64,000 bases of DNA from Acestrorhynchus altus (Eukaryota > Chordata > Actinopteri > Characiformes > Acestrorhynchidae): the NCBI GenBank assembly GCA_034509495.1, contig CM067503.1, positions 48,983,774-49,047,773 of the forward strand, written 5' to 3'. The notes under the pieces are model-generated. The model had not been told where the DNA came from. It ran no database searches and saw only the letters and a list, made by a program, of their open reading frames with translations. A program made the translations under genes and the position numbers. Positions 45,665 to 54,728 of the stretch are shown here, in pieces. The number at the start of each line of letters is the position of its first letter. Within the stretch, counting starts at the first letter, position 1.

Positions 45665-48600
45665 CCTGCCAGTTCAGTCAGAATTCGAACCATTAACCTT
45701 CCAGTCACAAGGCAGGTTCCAAACACCAGACCACAGCTGCCCCAGCTGCTCCCAGTTCAGTGCTGGAGGGGTTTTCTACCCTCTAGGTCCTGCAAAGGTC
45801 CTTCTCTACTGCACACACTTCTCTACAGGGTCCCAATCTTCCCCCACGGTCCTCTCTAACCATGCTCTGCACCTGCCTCTAATTCAAGGCAGAAGAAAAT
45901 TGCATTTCTAACAATGACATTACAAATGATCTGAAAGACCTTCTTCTGCTGTATGTGTTAAAACATGTCCATCCATCAGTCTTGTTCAAATGAAGATCTC
46001 ATGTCCACAACGCTCCCTTTACTGCAGCACACGATGCCTTGTTTTGTCTGACCTGTTTGCTTTTCATTTGCATGTTTCAGGACCTAAATGATGTTGTTGA
46101 AAGAGCCAAACAGGTAGGTCCTCAATGACTTCAGCTGGAGATTTGGAGGTTTGCAGATGGAACCTCTCTCGTGCTGCAGATCATACTGACGACTCATGAT
46201 TGTGATTCACAGGCTGGACTTAAAGCTGTTATTGCAGTTACAGAAGGAGCCAGTGAGTTTGAAAGAGTCATTGAGATGTCAAAGATGTAAGTATTTCACA
46301 GAGGCAGAGCCGTGTAGGTTACAAGACGAGGAGCACGAAGAGGAGCATGTTTGTCTGAAAGCTTCTAGAAACGCTTCTGTAACGCTGGGTGAACAAACCA
46401 GACATTTGTGGATGTAAAACTAAACAGTAGGTTTAAAAAGGAAAGAGCAGCTCAAAAGGAAATCGTCCGAATTAGCAGGATTTTGTATAAAGAGAAGCAG
46501 TTTATGTGAATCTATAATCAGGTTAAAGCTGATCCAGCCTGGAGAACGACCTCGGAACGATGCTGAGAATGTAAAGCGAGCAAAGAACAGTCTATATAAA
46601 TTCACAGTTTAAGAACATTGTTTTAGGATTGATTTCAGCCATGAGGACATTAGCGAAGTCAGGTGCTGATGTTGGATAATTAGTTCTTGGTCATAAATGT
46701 GTGTGTGTGTATATATCAATTAAGTATTAATTAATTATACTTATTTAACCCACTGTGTTTTGCACACACGGGAATTAGGCCTCTGCATTTAACCCATCCA
46801 CACACACTGATATACACACACACACACACTAGTGAATTCGCACACCAGGGGGCAGTGAGCACACATGCCCGGAGGGGTGGGCAGCCCTATCCTCAGTGCC
46901 CGGGGAGCAGCTGGGGAGTTCAGTGTCTTGCTCAAGGGCACTTCAGTCACGTCCTGCCAGTTCAGGGATTCGAACCGGCGACCTTCCAGTCACAAGGCTG
47001 CTTCCCCAAACACCAGGACACGGCTGCTCAACCCACGGTGGACATGGTTGTGTATTATATACATGTCTATCTATGTCTGTAATACTGTTATACGAGCAAG
47101 TGATCTGATCTGTTGAACAACATAATACACTATAATCTATATTATTAATCTACATTATTCACGACTGACAGCCAGTTAAACCAGTTCTTTCTTCTTTTGA
47201 ATATTAGCTACCCAGGCTTTGTATTTCCATGTGTTGGAATTCACCCACTTCAAGGTTCTGAACAAGCCCTACACAGTGTGAGAATTCAGGTAAGTATTAT
47301 TCTTGTGGGTCTTACATTCCCTCGCTGTCCCGGACGCCCTTCTCTCTCATGTGTTTTCACAGGAATTGGAGCCCGTTCTTCCTTTATTCCAAGTGTTTAG
47401 GAATGACATCGTTGGTGTGGGTGAGGTGAGGTAACATCTCAGATCATCACTATTATAGTTCAGTATTATTCAAACCGTTTCCACATAATTCACGTGTGAA
47501 TCTGAATCTGATGAATCTAAATCAGTAAAAAGGATTTTAGATGATCTTAGATTCAGAACTAAACTGGTGTAAATGTATTTTTCTCTACTGGTGTCAGTGG
47601 TTGTGTGTTCCGATGACCGATTTTAAACCAGTCTGGAGTCTGGAAATGAATAACGTGAAGTGATAAGTTCTCCTGCGGGCCACACCTTGTTTTAGATATC
47701 GCTGTTCTGTATCTACACCCGTGTTTAACGTACAGAGAAGAACAGTGCAGACGCAGTAGCAGGTTTTAGGTTCTGCAGTGTATTAATAGTAAACAGATCA
47801 GATTGCTTTATCTGTCTGTCTCGGACTTAATAATGTCATTTTTCATTCTGACCATTGAGCACGTTCTAGAAAACTTCTAGTGTACACTAACCTTAACAGG
47901 TTTACGGTGTAGTTACACAAAGTTTTGGGTGCAACAACATACAGCCTGGTCCATCACGTTATAGGTTGAGGGTATTATCAATCCAACAAAATAAATGTCA
48001 CACTCCCCTGTAGAATAAACAGAAAACTCTATTCATATAAAACAATATGGAGGATGACTGGTGATCATGACGGATGTCCAGATGTTCTCCTAAAGGATTT
48101 TCTGGTACAGAGCATCAGTTATGGCAGTGTGAACATCATCACATGTAACCGTTGGTATTACGTTGAGTAGACTTTACATCAAATTGATCAAGTCCCCTGT
48201 CTTCTATTATATCATTACTGGGGGCGGCCGTGGTCTGCTGGTTGGGGAAGCAGCCTTGTGACTGGACGGTTGTCGGTTTGATTCCCTGAACTGGCAGGAC
48301 AGGACTGAAGTGCCCTTGAGCAAAGCACACTCCGTGTGCACTCCGTGTGCACTCCGTGTGCTCCATTTACACAAACGCAGGATCAGATACACAAACCAAA
48401 GATCAGATCCATTTATGAGGACATAGAATCTCACATCTCATAAACTCTATCATTAAAGATAAGAATTCTGTAGAAGCAAAGACTTCACACACTGGAGTTC
48501 ACAAACGATTTGATGGGATTCTCTGAAGTGTCCCGTACGGGGATGAGAGAGTTGATTGTGGTCTTTAGGAAATGAATATATTAGGAAATATAATGAAATT

Positions 48601-51374
48601 ATAGTACATAAGTTCTGAGCCGCAGGACTGAATGAGTCCCTTATCTCAGGAGGGTGATAAGTGGAAGATATGAAAGTGCTTGTTCTTAACATAATACTGG
48701 TTTTATTGGTCTCCATTGTAGGTAGAAAGTCATGGATGTTTTGTTTCTAACATGTTGTGTTTATCATTTTTCTTGATCCAGATTGGACTTGACTTCACCC
48801 CGTGGTTTGCTCCCACTGTTCAGGAACGTGACCAGCAGTTAGTAGTGTTTAAAAGGCAACTGGAAATATCCAAACAGCTGGATGTACCAGTGTGAGTCCA
48901 TAGTTAATGTTTAATATTCCCAGGAAAGCCATTATTAGAATTCATAGAATTCATTTCACCAAGTTGCATAAAGAGTTCTTAGACAGGAGCAGTAAATTAC
49001 CTCCTGATGGTTTCTTCTGCTGTTGGGTATCTGTGTCAGGTTTCAGATCATACCTCCAATATAATTCATAAACAGAAGAATCGGGTAATAATAGGTTATG
49101 TCACCATTGCTAGAGGCAGTTATGACTTTACGTGGTATGAACCTTCGTTTTGTTTCTTTTGGCCGGTTAAGAGGTGAACGGACTCTCGTGTTTGGGATTG
49201 CTGTCTTGCTGCATGAGCTTCAGATCATGACCGATGAGACGTTCTGAGGATTTTCTGGTGCAGAGCAGAATTCATGTTTCTGTCACTGATGGAAAGTTGA
49301 ACAGATTCAAGATTTACTGTCATTCACATCCCAAGGGTCCTTCATGATGCAGGTGGTCCTCTCCCCAATGTCTACCACCCTCTGTAGAGCATGCTTCCAT
49401 GCCACATGTTGATGTTGGAGCACAGCTCGCTCTCCACCTCTTATCTGTAGAAGGAGTTGAGGAGGCCTCAACCACCTGAGGAAGAGTTGTTGCCCCAGGA
49501 GACCACTTTCACTGCAGATCATTCAATGTGCAGGGGGTTGTGGGTGTGTCTGCCCTTCCTGAAGTGCACAATCATCTTCCCACATCATCACGCTACCACC
49601 ACCATGTTCGACAGCTGGTATTGCGTCATGGGGGAATGTTAAGTAGGCTAATGTAACAGGTTCCCTGTTTCACAGAACCTTCCTCTTTAGACTCATCCAG
49701 CCTTTAAACTTTATTCTTGGAGGTCATGCAGGAATTTTTTTGGCAGTTTTCTGCTTCACTGCTGTTTTTCTGTCTGAATATAATGACTTTCTTGTGCTTT
49801 TCTGGAGCCCAGAGCCTTTTCAGACTGATTATATACATTTCAGCAGCTTTCTTTCAGTTATGAATCATACATTTGTCCTAAAACACTTTGTGCAGATATA
49901 TTTTATTCGGATGACAGAACTGTGTGTGTAGTAACAGTATGTGTTGAACAACGTTGAGGTTGGTGTGACCTGTTTCAGCCTCGCCTGTTTGCTGTGTAAT
50001 AAAACTTCTGTCTTATCTTATAAGGAATGTGCATTCTCGCTCAGCTGCCAAGGTCACCATAGCCACAATGAAAGAGCAAGGTAAGCACTGCAGGCCAAGA
50101 CTTGGGTGTCTGCGTTTGCACGTCTGCAAATCAAGGCTGACTCTTTTGTGGCCTTTTGTACGTGTAGGAATTAGACGGGCACTGTTACATAATTTTGCCG
50201 GGAGGCCATCAGTGGCAGTGGAGGGGCTTCAGGCTGGATACCATTTCTCCTTCCCCCCTGCAGTCTGCCGAAACGAGCAGGTTAGAAGTTTGTTTTTATG
50301 TTTTATCTGCATCTGTCCAACATGCTGATGTTCACCGAATAAAGATGTGACTTTATTAACACACCCTGTAGCTAAATTCATTGGCCGTTTTATCAGAAAC
50401 ACACAAAAATCATGGTTTGTTAAATAGTGCTGGGCGATATGACCTCAAATCTGTATCATGATTAATCGAACATTTTACCTTGATTACTATTAATGAATGA
50501 TTATTTTTTTCTGCGTCGTCTTCACTAAAGCCAAACTGTCCAAACGACAGACACGGTACGAGCTGCTCGAGTTGCTCTGCCGGCTCTGTGTTTCAGTTTC
50601 CCTCCATGTTGCTTCTACGTCACAGCCTCGACGGGGAGTCATGTGACTGCATATGTGATAGTACGTTTTTAAGGGGACAGTACATGAACAAACACATTGA
50701 GGGAAATTATAAACAGATTTTTTAAAAATTGTATCAACAGAATAAAAGAACTCAATCGTTTTGGACAGAATTACATCATTTGGAGGTCCTGAATGATTCA
50801 CTTTCTAATGGCTGAAGTGAGCAGGATCACCAGGGTGAGATCCAAAGAGCTCTTTGAGGCCTTCAGGATGAAGGTTGTAGATGCATGGGAAGGGATTCAA
50901 AAGAAATGAGAAAGCAGTCGATCCACTGTCTGGAAAATGATTCACAGGATGTGTAAAATGTTTGTCACAGGACACACAGGTATATTCTCAGCACAGTTAC
51001 TGTCGAAATACTGCTTCGATGATGATTTTAATATGAAACCGTTAAAGAGCTGCTTTCTCCCGCCGCAGAAAGCCAAACTGATTAAACAGATTCCACTGGA
51101 ACGAATCTGCCTGGAGACAGACTCCCCGGCCCTGGGGCCCGAAAAACAAGTACGTCGGAACCCGCAGTCATCGATCGGTTTTCAGTCTTTCGTTAATGAG
51201 GTTATTCGGTTTTTGGTTGATCTTCTCTCTTCCCTCCTGTAGGTGAGGAATGAGCCTAAGAACATCACCGTTCCTCTGGAGTACATCGCCAAAGTGAAGG
51301 GACTCTCTGCAGAGGCTGTTGCTGAGGTCACCACCCAAAATGCCCTCCGCTTGTTTCCTAAGTTAAAGGTGTAG
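45403..51374 (+). CDS. tatdn3: TATDN3, TatD-family metal-dependent DNase
   Basis: Ten exons: 45403-45459, 46081-46113, 46213-46286, 47208-47289, 47363-47425, 48782-48891, 50025-50080, 50168-50280, 51069-51149 and 51243-51374, giving 266 residues (human 274). All junctions are GT-AG and in phase. The predicted metal ligands of the TatD TIM barrel are all present: H9 and H11 (DAHCH), E103 (GVGEIGLDF), H143 (VNVHSRS), H166 (LLHNFAG) and D214 (LETDSPAL). The enzyme class cleaves DNA with divalent metals in the nucleus or cytosol. The physiological role of TATDN3 is poorly known. For exon 5 two tandem donors exist (after 47425 and 47430). Only the first keeps the frame. A strong but out-of-context SINE occupies intron 3. 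Confidence 0.95.
45604..45765 (-). mobile_element. SINE family A, copy 2, with (CA)n at one end
   Basis: In TATDN3 intron 1. The minus strand contains the 'gactggaaggttaatggttcgaattc' B-box region and the (GT)n block at 45624-45661. Part of the 3' segment is missing. Confidence 0.7.
46622..46690 (+). repeat. Fragment of dispersed repeat family F
   Basis: 'gatttcagccatgaggacat' + 'tagcgaagtcaggtgctgatgttgg' is a well-known teleost repeat block. Only this piece is present in TATDN3 intron 3. Confidence 0.5.
46741..47045 (-). mobile_element. SINE family A, copy 3, nearly full length
   Basis: Most complete copy. On the minus strand it begins GTGTCCTGGTGTTTGGGGAA, has a B box GGTTCGAATCC near 46975, then the 'aactggcagg' and 'gagcaagacactgaactccc' blocks, a GT microsatellite, and ends near 'gggttaaat'. 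It lies in TATDN3 intron 3, antisense to the gene. Confidence 0.8.
48221..48345 (+). mobile_element. SINE family A, copy 4, truncated
   Basis: Head with GTCGGTTTGATTCC as degraded B box and AACTGGCAGGACAGG. Truncated after 'gcaaagcac', where three copies of an 11-bp unit (ACTCCGTGTGC) follow at about 48329-48361. Confidence 0.75.
49170..49640. mobile_element. Probable DNA-transposon debris in TATDN3 intron 6
   Basis: Word fragments such as 'ttctggtgcagagcagaattcatg' and 'catcacgctaccaccaccatg' are typical of fish Tc1/hAT transposase antisense DNA. They are jumbled and short. Class uncertain. Confidence 0.35.
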
Positions 51375-51399
51375 TTTTTGGTTTCTTTGTCAACACGTT

Positions 51400-51405
51400 A
51401 ATAAA
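51400..51405 (+). promoter_or_regulatory. TATDN3 polyadenylation signal
   Basis: AATAAA 26 nt after the stop codon, followed by a GTGTAGTTTGTGTG GU-rich element. Predicts a very short 3' UTR of about 45-50 nt. Confidence 0.75.
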
Positions 51406-51639
51406 ACTGCGAGTGTAGTTTGTGTGTTTTGACAAAATCCTTTAAAAGAAAGAAAAATACGATGAAGTTTTTATTCACACGTTTTATTGGAGCTTGTCTG
51501 CACTGTAGCTGCACGAGTTCTGGACTCCGAGTGCCGCCGTTCACAGGAGATGAGTTTTATCTGTGAGAAAGACAAAGAAATGTGTTCAGATGTGGAGGAA
51601 ACGTAGTCTTAGAAGATCTAAACTTATTAACTTATTCTG

Positions 51640-51725
51640 TACTTATGCTGCTACTGGAACCTTAATTTCCCTGAAGGAAACCTCCCAAGGGATCAATAAA
51701 GTTCTATTCTATTCTTCTATTCTAT
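51640..51725 (+). mobile_element. LINE 3' tail with (TTCTA)n end
   Basis: ATTTCCCTGAAGGAAACCTC, then AGGGATCAATAAAGTTCTAT and TTCTA repeats. Same tail as 40740-40800. Confidence 0.6.
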
Positions 51726-51794
51726 TAAAGCATGAATTGAAAGGTGCTGTGGATGGATGTGGACGGATGAAGAAGACTTTTCCATGTTGAACCA

Positions 51795-51930
51795 TTAATG
51801 TTCTGGCACCACAGTGGTGGAATGAACTTCTCCTGGGGGTCCGAACAGCTGAGTTCCTCACTGTGTTCAAACGCAGACTGAAGACCTTCTGTGCAGGAGT
51901 GTTTAACTCCTTAAAGACTTGTTTTCAGCA
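51795..51930 (+). mobile_element. L2/SINE-type fragment
   Basis: 'gtggtggaatgaacttctcc' and 'actgtgttcaaacgcagact' + 'gaagacct.ctgt' match the repeat at 29495-29760. Confidence 0.6.
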
Positions 51931-52730
51931 GGGAGTAAGCGTGAAGTAGAAGATCAGCAGCTTTTCCACCTTAATTAGTGGAAGAACTGCAACTATTCAT
52001 CATATCTTTACTAATAATACATCAAAGAATGGACTGTTCGGCACATTTTGCTCAAATTCACTTTATAAAACTAAGGTTTTTTTGTTTCAGTGATATTTTT
52101 ACTGAAGAACATTAAAAATGCTGGGCTTTAACATTTATACTGTTATTTTTTTATATCTTAAAAAATATATCTTTATTTATATCTTTATATTTCCTTTTCC
52201 ATCGTTCACGCCTGAATCAAATAAGGAATGTAGGAGAGACAAATCTTAAACCCTTTGATCTGTTCTGTCCTGAACATCAGTCGCCAAATTCGTACCATTT
52301 TGGTTTGAACTTTCTGTGAAGTTGTTCATTTTACAAGCATTTCATTTTTCTGGTTCTGATGATCATCAGCGTGGAGGATGTGTCATCAGCGCTCCTGCAA
52401 ACATGGTTATAGACAGATAACTTTATTCATTTCAGATGGAAAGTCGGGGGCCGCGTCGCCGTCGGGGCTGAAACTCGCCGTGAAACATCTGATGTGTTGA
52501 TTTGTTCTGATGTCAGTAAAGAGGTGAAGGAACATGACTGACATTTTGGAAAGTTGTCAAAAGGTAGTCTGATAACCAAGAGGAAACGTAACCTCAAGAG
52601 GTTGTGACAGTGTTGTTGAGAAAATGTAAACAGTGCAACCTTTGGACAACGTTGTACCGACGCTGTGTTTGCTGGGTCATTCGGACAGAAGTGTTTAATT
52701 ATGGGAAATTAAAACAGGACGGCGGGTGTT
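51931..52730. other. Intergenic, nothing recognised
   Basis: No supported features. Confidence 0.3.
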
Positions 52731-52979
52731 TCAGAAAGCAGGCTTACAGCTCTCCTCGAAATGTCTTCTCTGACGGTATCTATCAGCGGAGCTCATCCAG
52801 GCAGATCTCTCCTCGGGACTCGCCGCCTGCAGGGCGCGGAGGTCGCAGGTGTTTCTCAGGTGACAGCTGAAGTGTCTCCTCTGAGGCCTGTCCCAGATCC
52901 TGTCGTCTGCTTCCACACAGCACCACGTTTCTCTCCGCATGTTCAGCTCATACAGCATCTCTGTTGATGACTTTGACAT
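52731..52979 (-). CDS. spata45: Probable SPATA45 (C1orf227) orthologue
   Basis: An intact 82-codon frame, ATG at 52979, stop TGA at 52733-52731. The product is small, basic and rich in Arg, Trp and Ser. It has MRRETWCCVEADDRIW near the N-terminus and two RRHF tetrapeptides (QRRHFSCHL and QRRHFEES), plus EERSAWM. Human SPATA45 is about 98 residues, testis-associated, of unknown function, and lies on the opposite strand between TATDN3 and FLVCR1, exactly this position. The identification rests on position, size, strand and a general resemblance that I recall. No domain is known. A competing plus-strand frame (52761-52967) has no such support. A 5' non-coding exon is possible but not located. 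Confidence 0.6.
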   Translation of the reverse strand: MSKSSTEMLYELNMRRETWCCVEADDRIWDRPQRRHFSCHLRNTCDLRALQAASPEERSAWMSSADRYRQRRHFEESCKPAF

Positions 52980-53383
52980 TTATCGTGGTTTCTCACGGTT
53001 CAGACCAACGGAACGAGCGAACGCAGCTCCAGCTTACAGTGACGGACTGCTGTTCATTAAGCCCTGAAACCTGAGATTCAGTGTCCCTGGCAACAGGCTG
53101 ACCAAACTTCAGACTGGCTTAATCTGGTTTAGGTCATCTTGTCTGAGGAGCAGAAAGTTGTGAATAGCCAACCCTTCGTCCACTGTGAGGGTGGTTTGGG
53201 GTCAAACGCAGACTAATGAAATATCTTATAGTCCCGTATGACGCTCATCCTGTGCTCAAATAGAGAGAACGTTCTTCAATAGTTTCTATAAACGCAGAAC
53301 TTGTGTATAGTGTGTGTGTGTGTGAATGAATAAATTAATGTGATTACATTGTGTGAGAAAGCAAGAGTGTATATGTGTGTAAG

Positions 53384-53386
<3 letters not shown>

Positions 53387-53420
<34 letters not shown>
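53387..53420. repeat. (GT)n microsatellite
   Basis: GT tract followed by GA-rich and GTGTAT text. Confidence 0.9.
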
Positions 53421-53434
<14 letters not shown>

Positions 53435-53475
53435 AAGTGAGCGTGTATGTGTGTGTAAGAGAGATGCATAGTGTG

Positions 53476-53479
<4 letters not shown>

Positions 53480-53517
<38 letters not shown>
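53480..53517. repeat. (AC)n microsatellite
   Basis: About 19 AC units. With the GT run at 53387 it forms an inverted GT/AC pair about 60 bp apart. Confidence 0.9.
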
Positions 53518-53519
<2 letters not shown>

Positions 53520-53533
53520 CCCCCTGCCTCCTC

Positions 53534-53767
53534 ATTGGTCCACTGATCAGAAGACTGATGGGGCGTGTCGCTCTTGTTTCTCACTCGTTTAGTCAAGCAC
53601 CGCCCCTACGCAAGGATTGGCTAATATTTGTCACCCGTACGCGTCCCGCCGACTGCTCTCCAATACGAACGCAGGAGCCCGGATTCCTCAGCCAATCACC
53701 ACGGCGTTCTGTGACAAATTAGAGGCTGGCCAATCACAGCACGGCATTTGGGCTCTTTCCAGCCAAT
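53534..53767. promoter_or_regulatory. CCAAT-box cluster between SPATA45 and FLVCR1
   Basis: Six CCAAT/ATTGG words in 234 bp: 53534, 53616, 53660, 53692, 53730 and 53763 (two ATTGG, then four CCAAT), in CpG-rich sequence. NF-Y often binds paired CCAAT boxes in promoters. The cluster lies between the divergent SPATA45 candidate and FLVCR1, so it could serve either. Not tested. Confidence 0.5.
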
Positions 53768-53814
53768 CGTGGCGCTATACAATGCAGGCGGGATGAATGA
53801 GCAGGCTGTACCGC

Positions 53815-54274
53815 AGGGTTGCCAGATCCGCTGGTGTGATTGTGTTTGTGTTACAGAGCTGAGTTTATGAAGGAGGAAAAGAACAACTAATACACTGACC
53901 ATTAAACTGACCAACACCTCAGCATAGATCTTTATCAGACCTGAAATTCTAATGACCAGGATTCAGAAATGACCAGGATTCAGGAATGACTAGAATACAG
54001 TTTTATAGGACAGAAGAGAAAACAGGAGGAAAGAAGAGAAACGAGTGAAAGTGAGTTTTAATTTGATTTGTGCTTCTATTAAACAGTGATTTGAAATTAG
54101 TTTTTTTTTATTTTAAACAGACAATAAGACTGAATGATACTGATAATAATACTGTGAACACGGGGGATTTAAGGAGGCAGGAGATTTAAGGTGGTAGGAG
54201 ATTAATGTGTAGTTTGTATACATACTCTCTGAAGCTATAAAGGAGGGGGGAGTTATACTGCACCTGGCAACCTG
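53815..54274. mobile_element. Possible MITE copy 2 (TIR AGGGTTGCCAG)
   Basis: AGGGTTGCCAG at the left, CCTGGCAACCT at the right. It shares 'gatttaaggtggtaggagatt' like words with 44977-45234. About 460 bp, no coding capacity. Confidence 0.4.
54236..54243 (+). promoter_or_regulatory. TATA-like box upstream of FLVCR1
   Basis: TATAAAGG about 490 bp before the FLVCR1 ATG, predicting a start near 54267. It lies at the right end of the possible MITE. Unproven. Confidence 0.35.
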
Positions 54275-54316
54275 TTGTAACGGGCTGTGTGTGAGCGTCA
54301 GCCTGAGCTGATGGAG

Positions 54317-54353
54317 ACCCCCCCTTCTCCCCCCCCCTCCCCCTCCCTCCCAC
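54317..54353 (-). promoter_or_regulatory. C-run tract, potential G-quadruplex on minus strand
   Basis: Seven, eight, five, three and three C in runs separated by T or TTCT. The opposite strand meets a simple quadruplex rule. It lies between the TATA-like box and the FLVCR1 start codon. Confidence 0.45.
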
Positions 54354-54429
54354 GCGGATGTAGCACCACTACAGTGTATCTTCTGAGAGTCTGAGAGCGC
54401 GCGCAGGCAGCAGCGGAGCACACTTTCAC

Positions 54430-54635
54430 CGGGTGAGACACGAGGGACAGGAGAGGCAGGAGAGGCAGGTGAGGCAGGCGAAACAAGTGAGGCAGGAGAA
54501 GCAGGTGAGAAAGGAGAGGTAGGTGAGAAAGGAGAGGTAGGTGAGAAAGGTGAGGCAGGAGAGGCAGGTGAGAAAGGAGAAGCAGGTGAGGCAGAAGAAG
54601 CAGGTGAGGCAGGAGAAGCAGGTGAGGCAGGAGAG
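54430..54635 (+). repeat. GGCAGGTGAG purine minisatellite
   Basis: About 200 bp of degenerate 9-18-bp units mixing GGCAGGTGAG, AAAGGAGAG and AAGCAG. The word AGGTGAG or GGGTGAG occurs about ten times, each a near-perfect 5' splice motif. It lies just before the FLVCR1 start and probably in its 5' UTR. Reading frames through it are artefacts. Confidence 0.9.
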
Positions 54636-54728
54636 GCGCGCGCGCGTTAATCCGATTGGTCGGGATTGGATGCAGATGGTGTTGGAGGTGGATGGCCAGG
54701 TCGGCAGGGAGGCAGAGCTGATTGCATC

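Noticed and set aside
47426..47430. Alternative TATDN3 exon 5 donor 5 nt downstream
   Set aside because: It shifts the frame and disrupts the GEIGLDF metal-binding motif.
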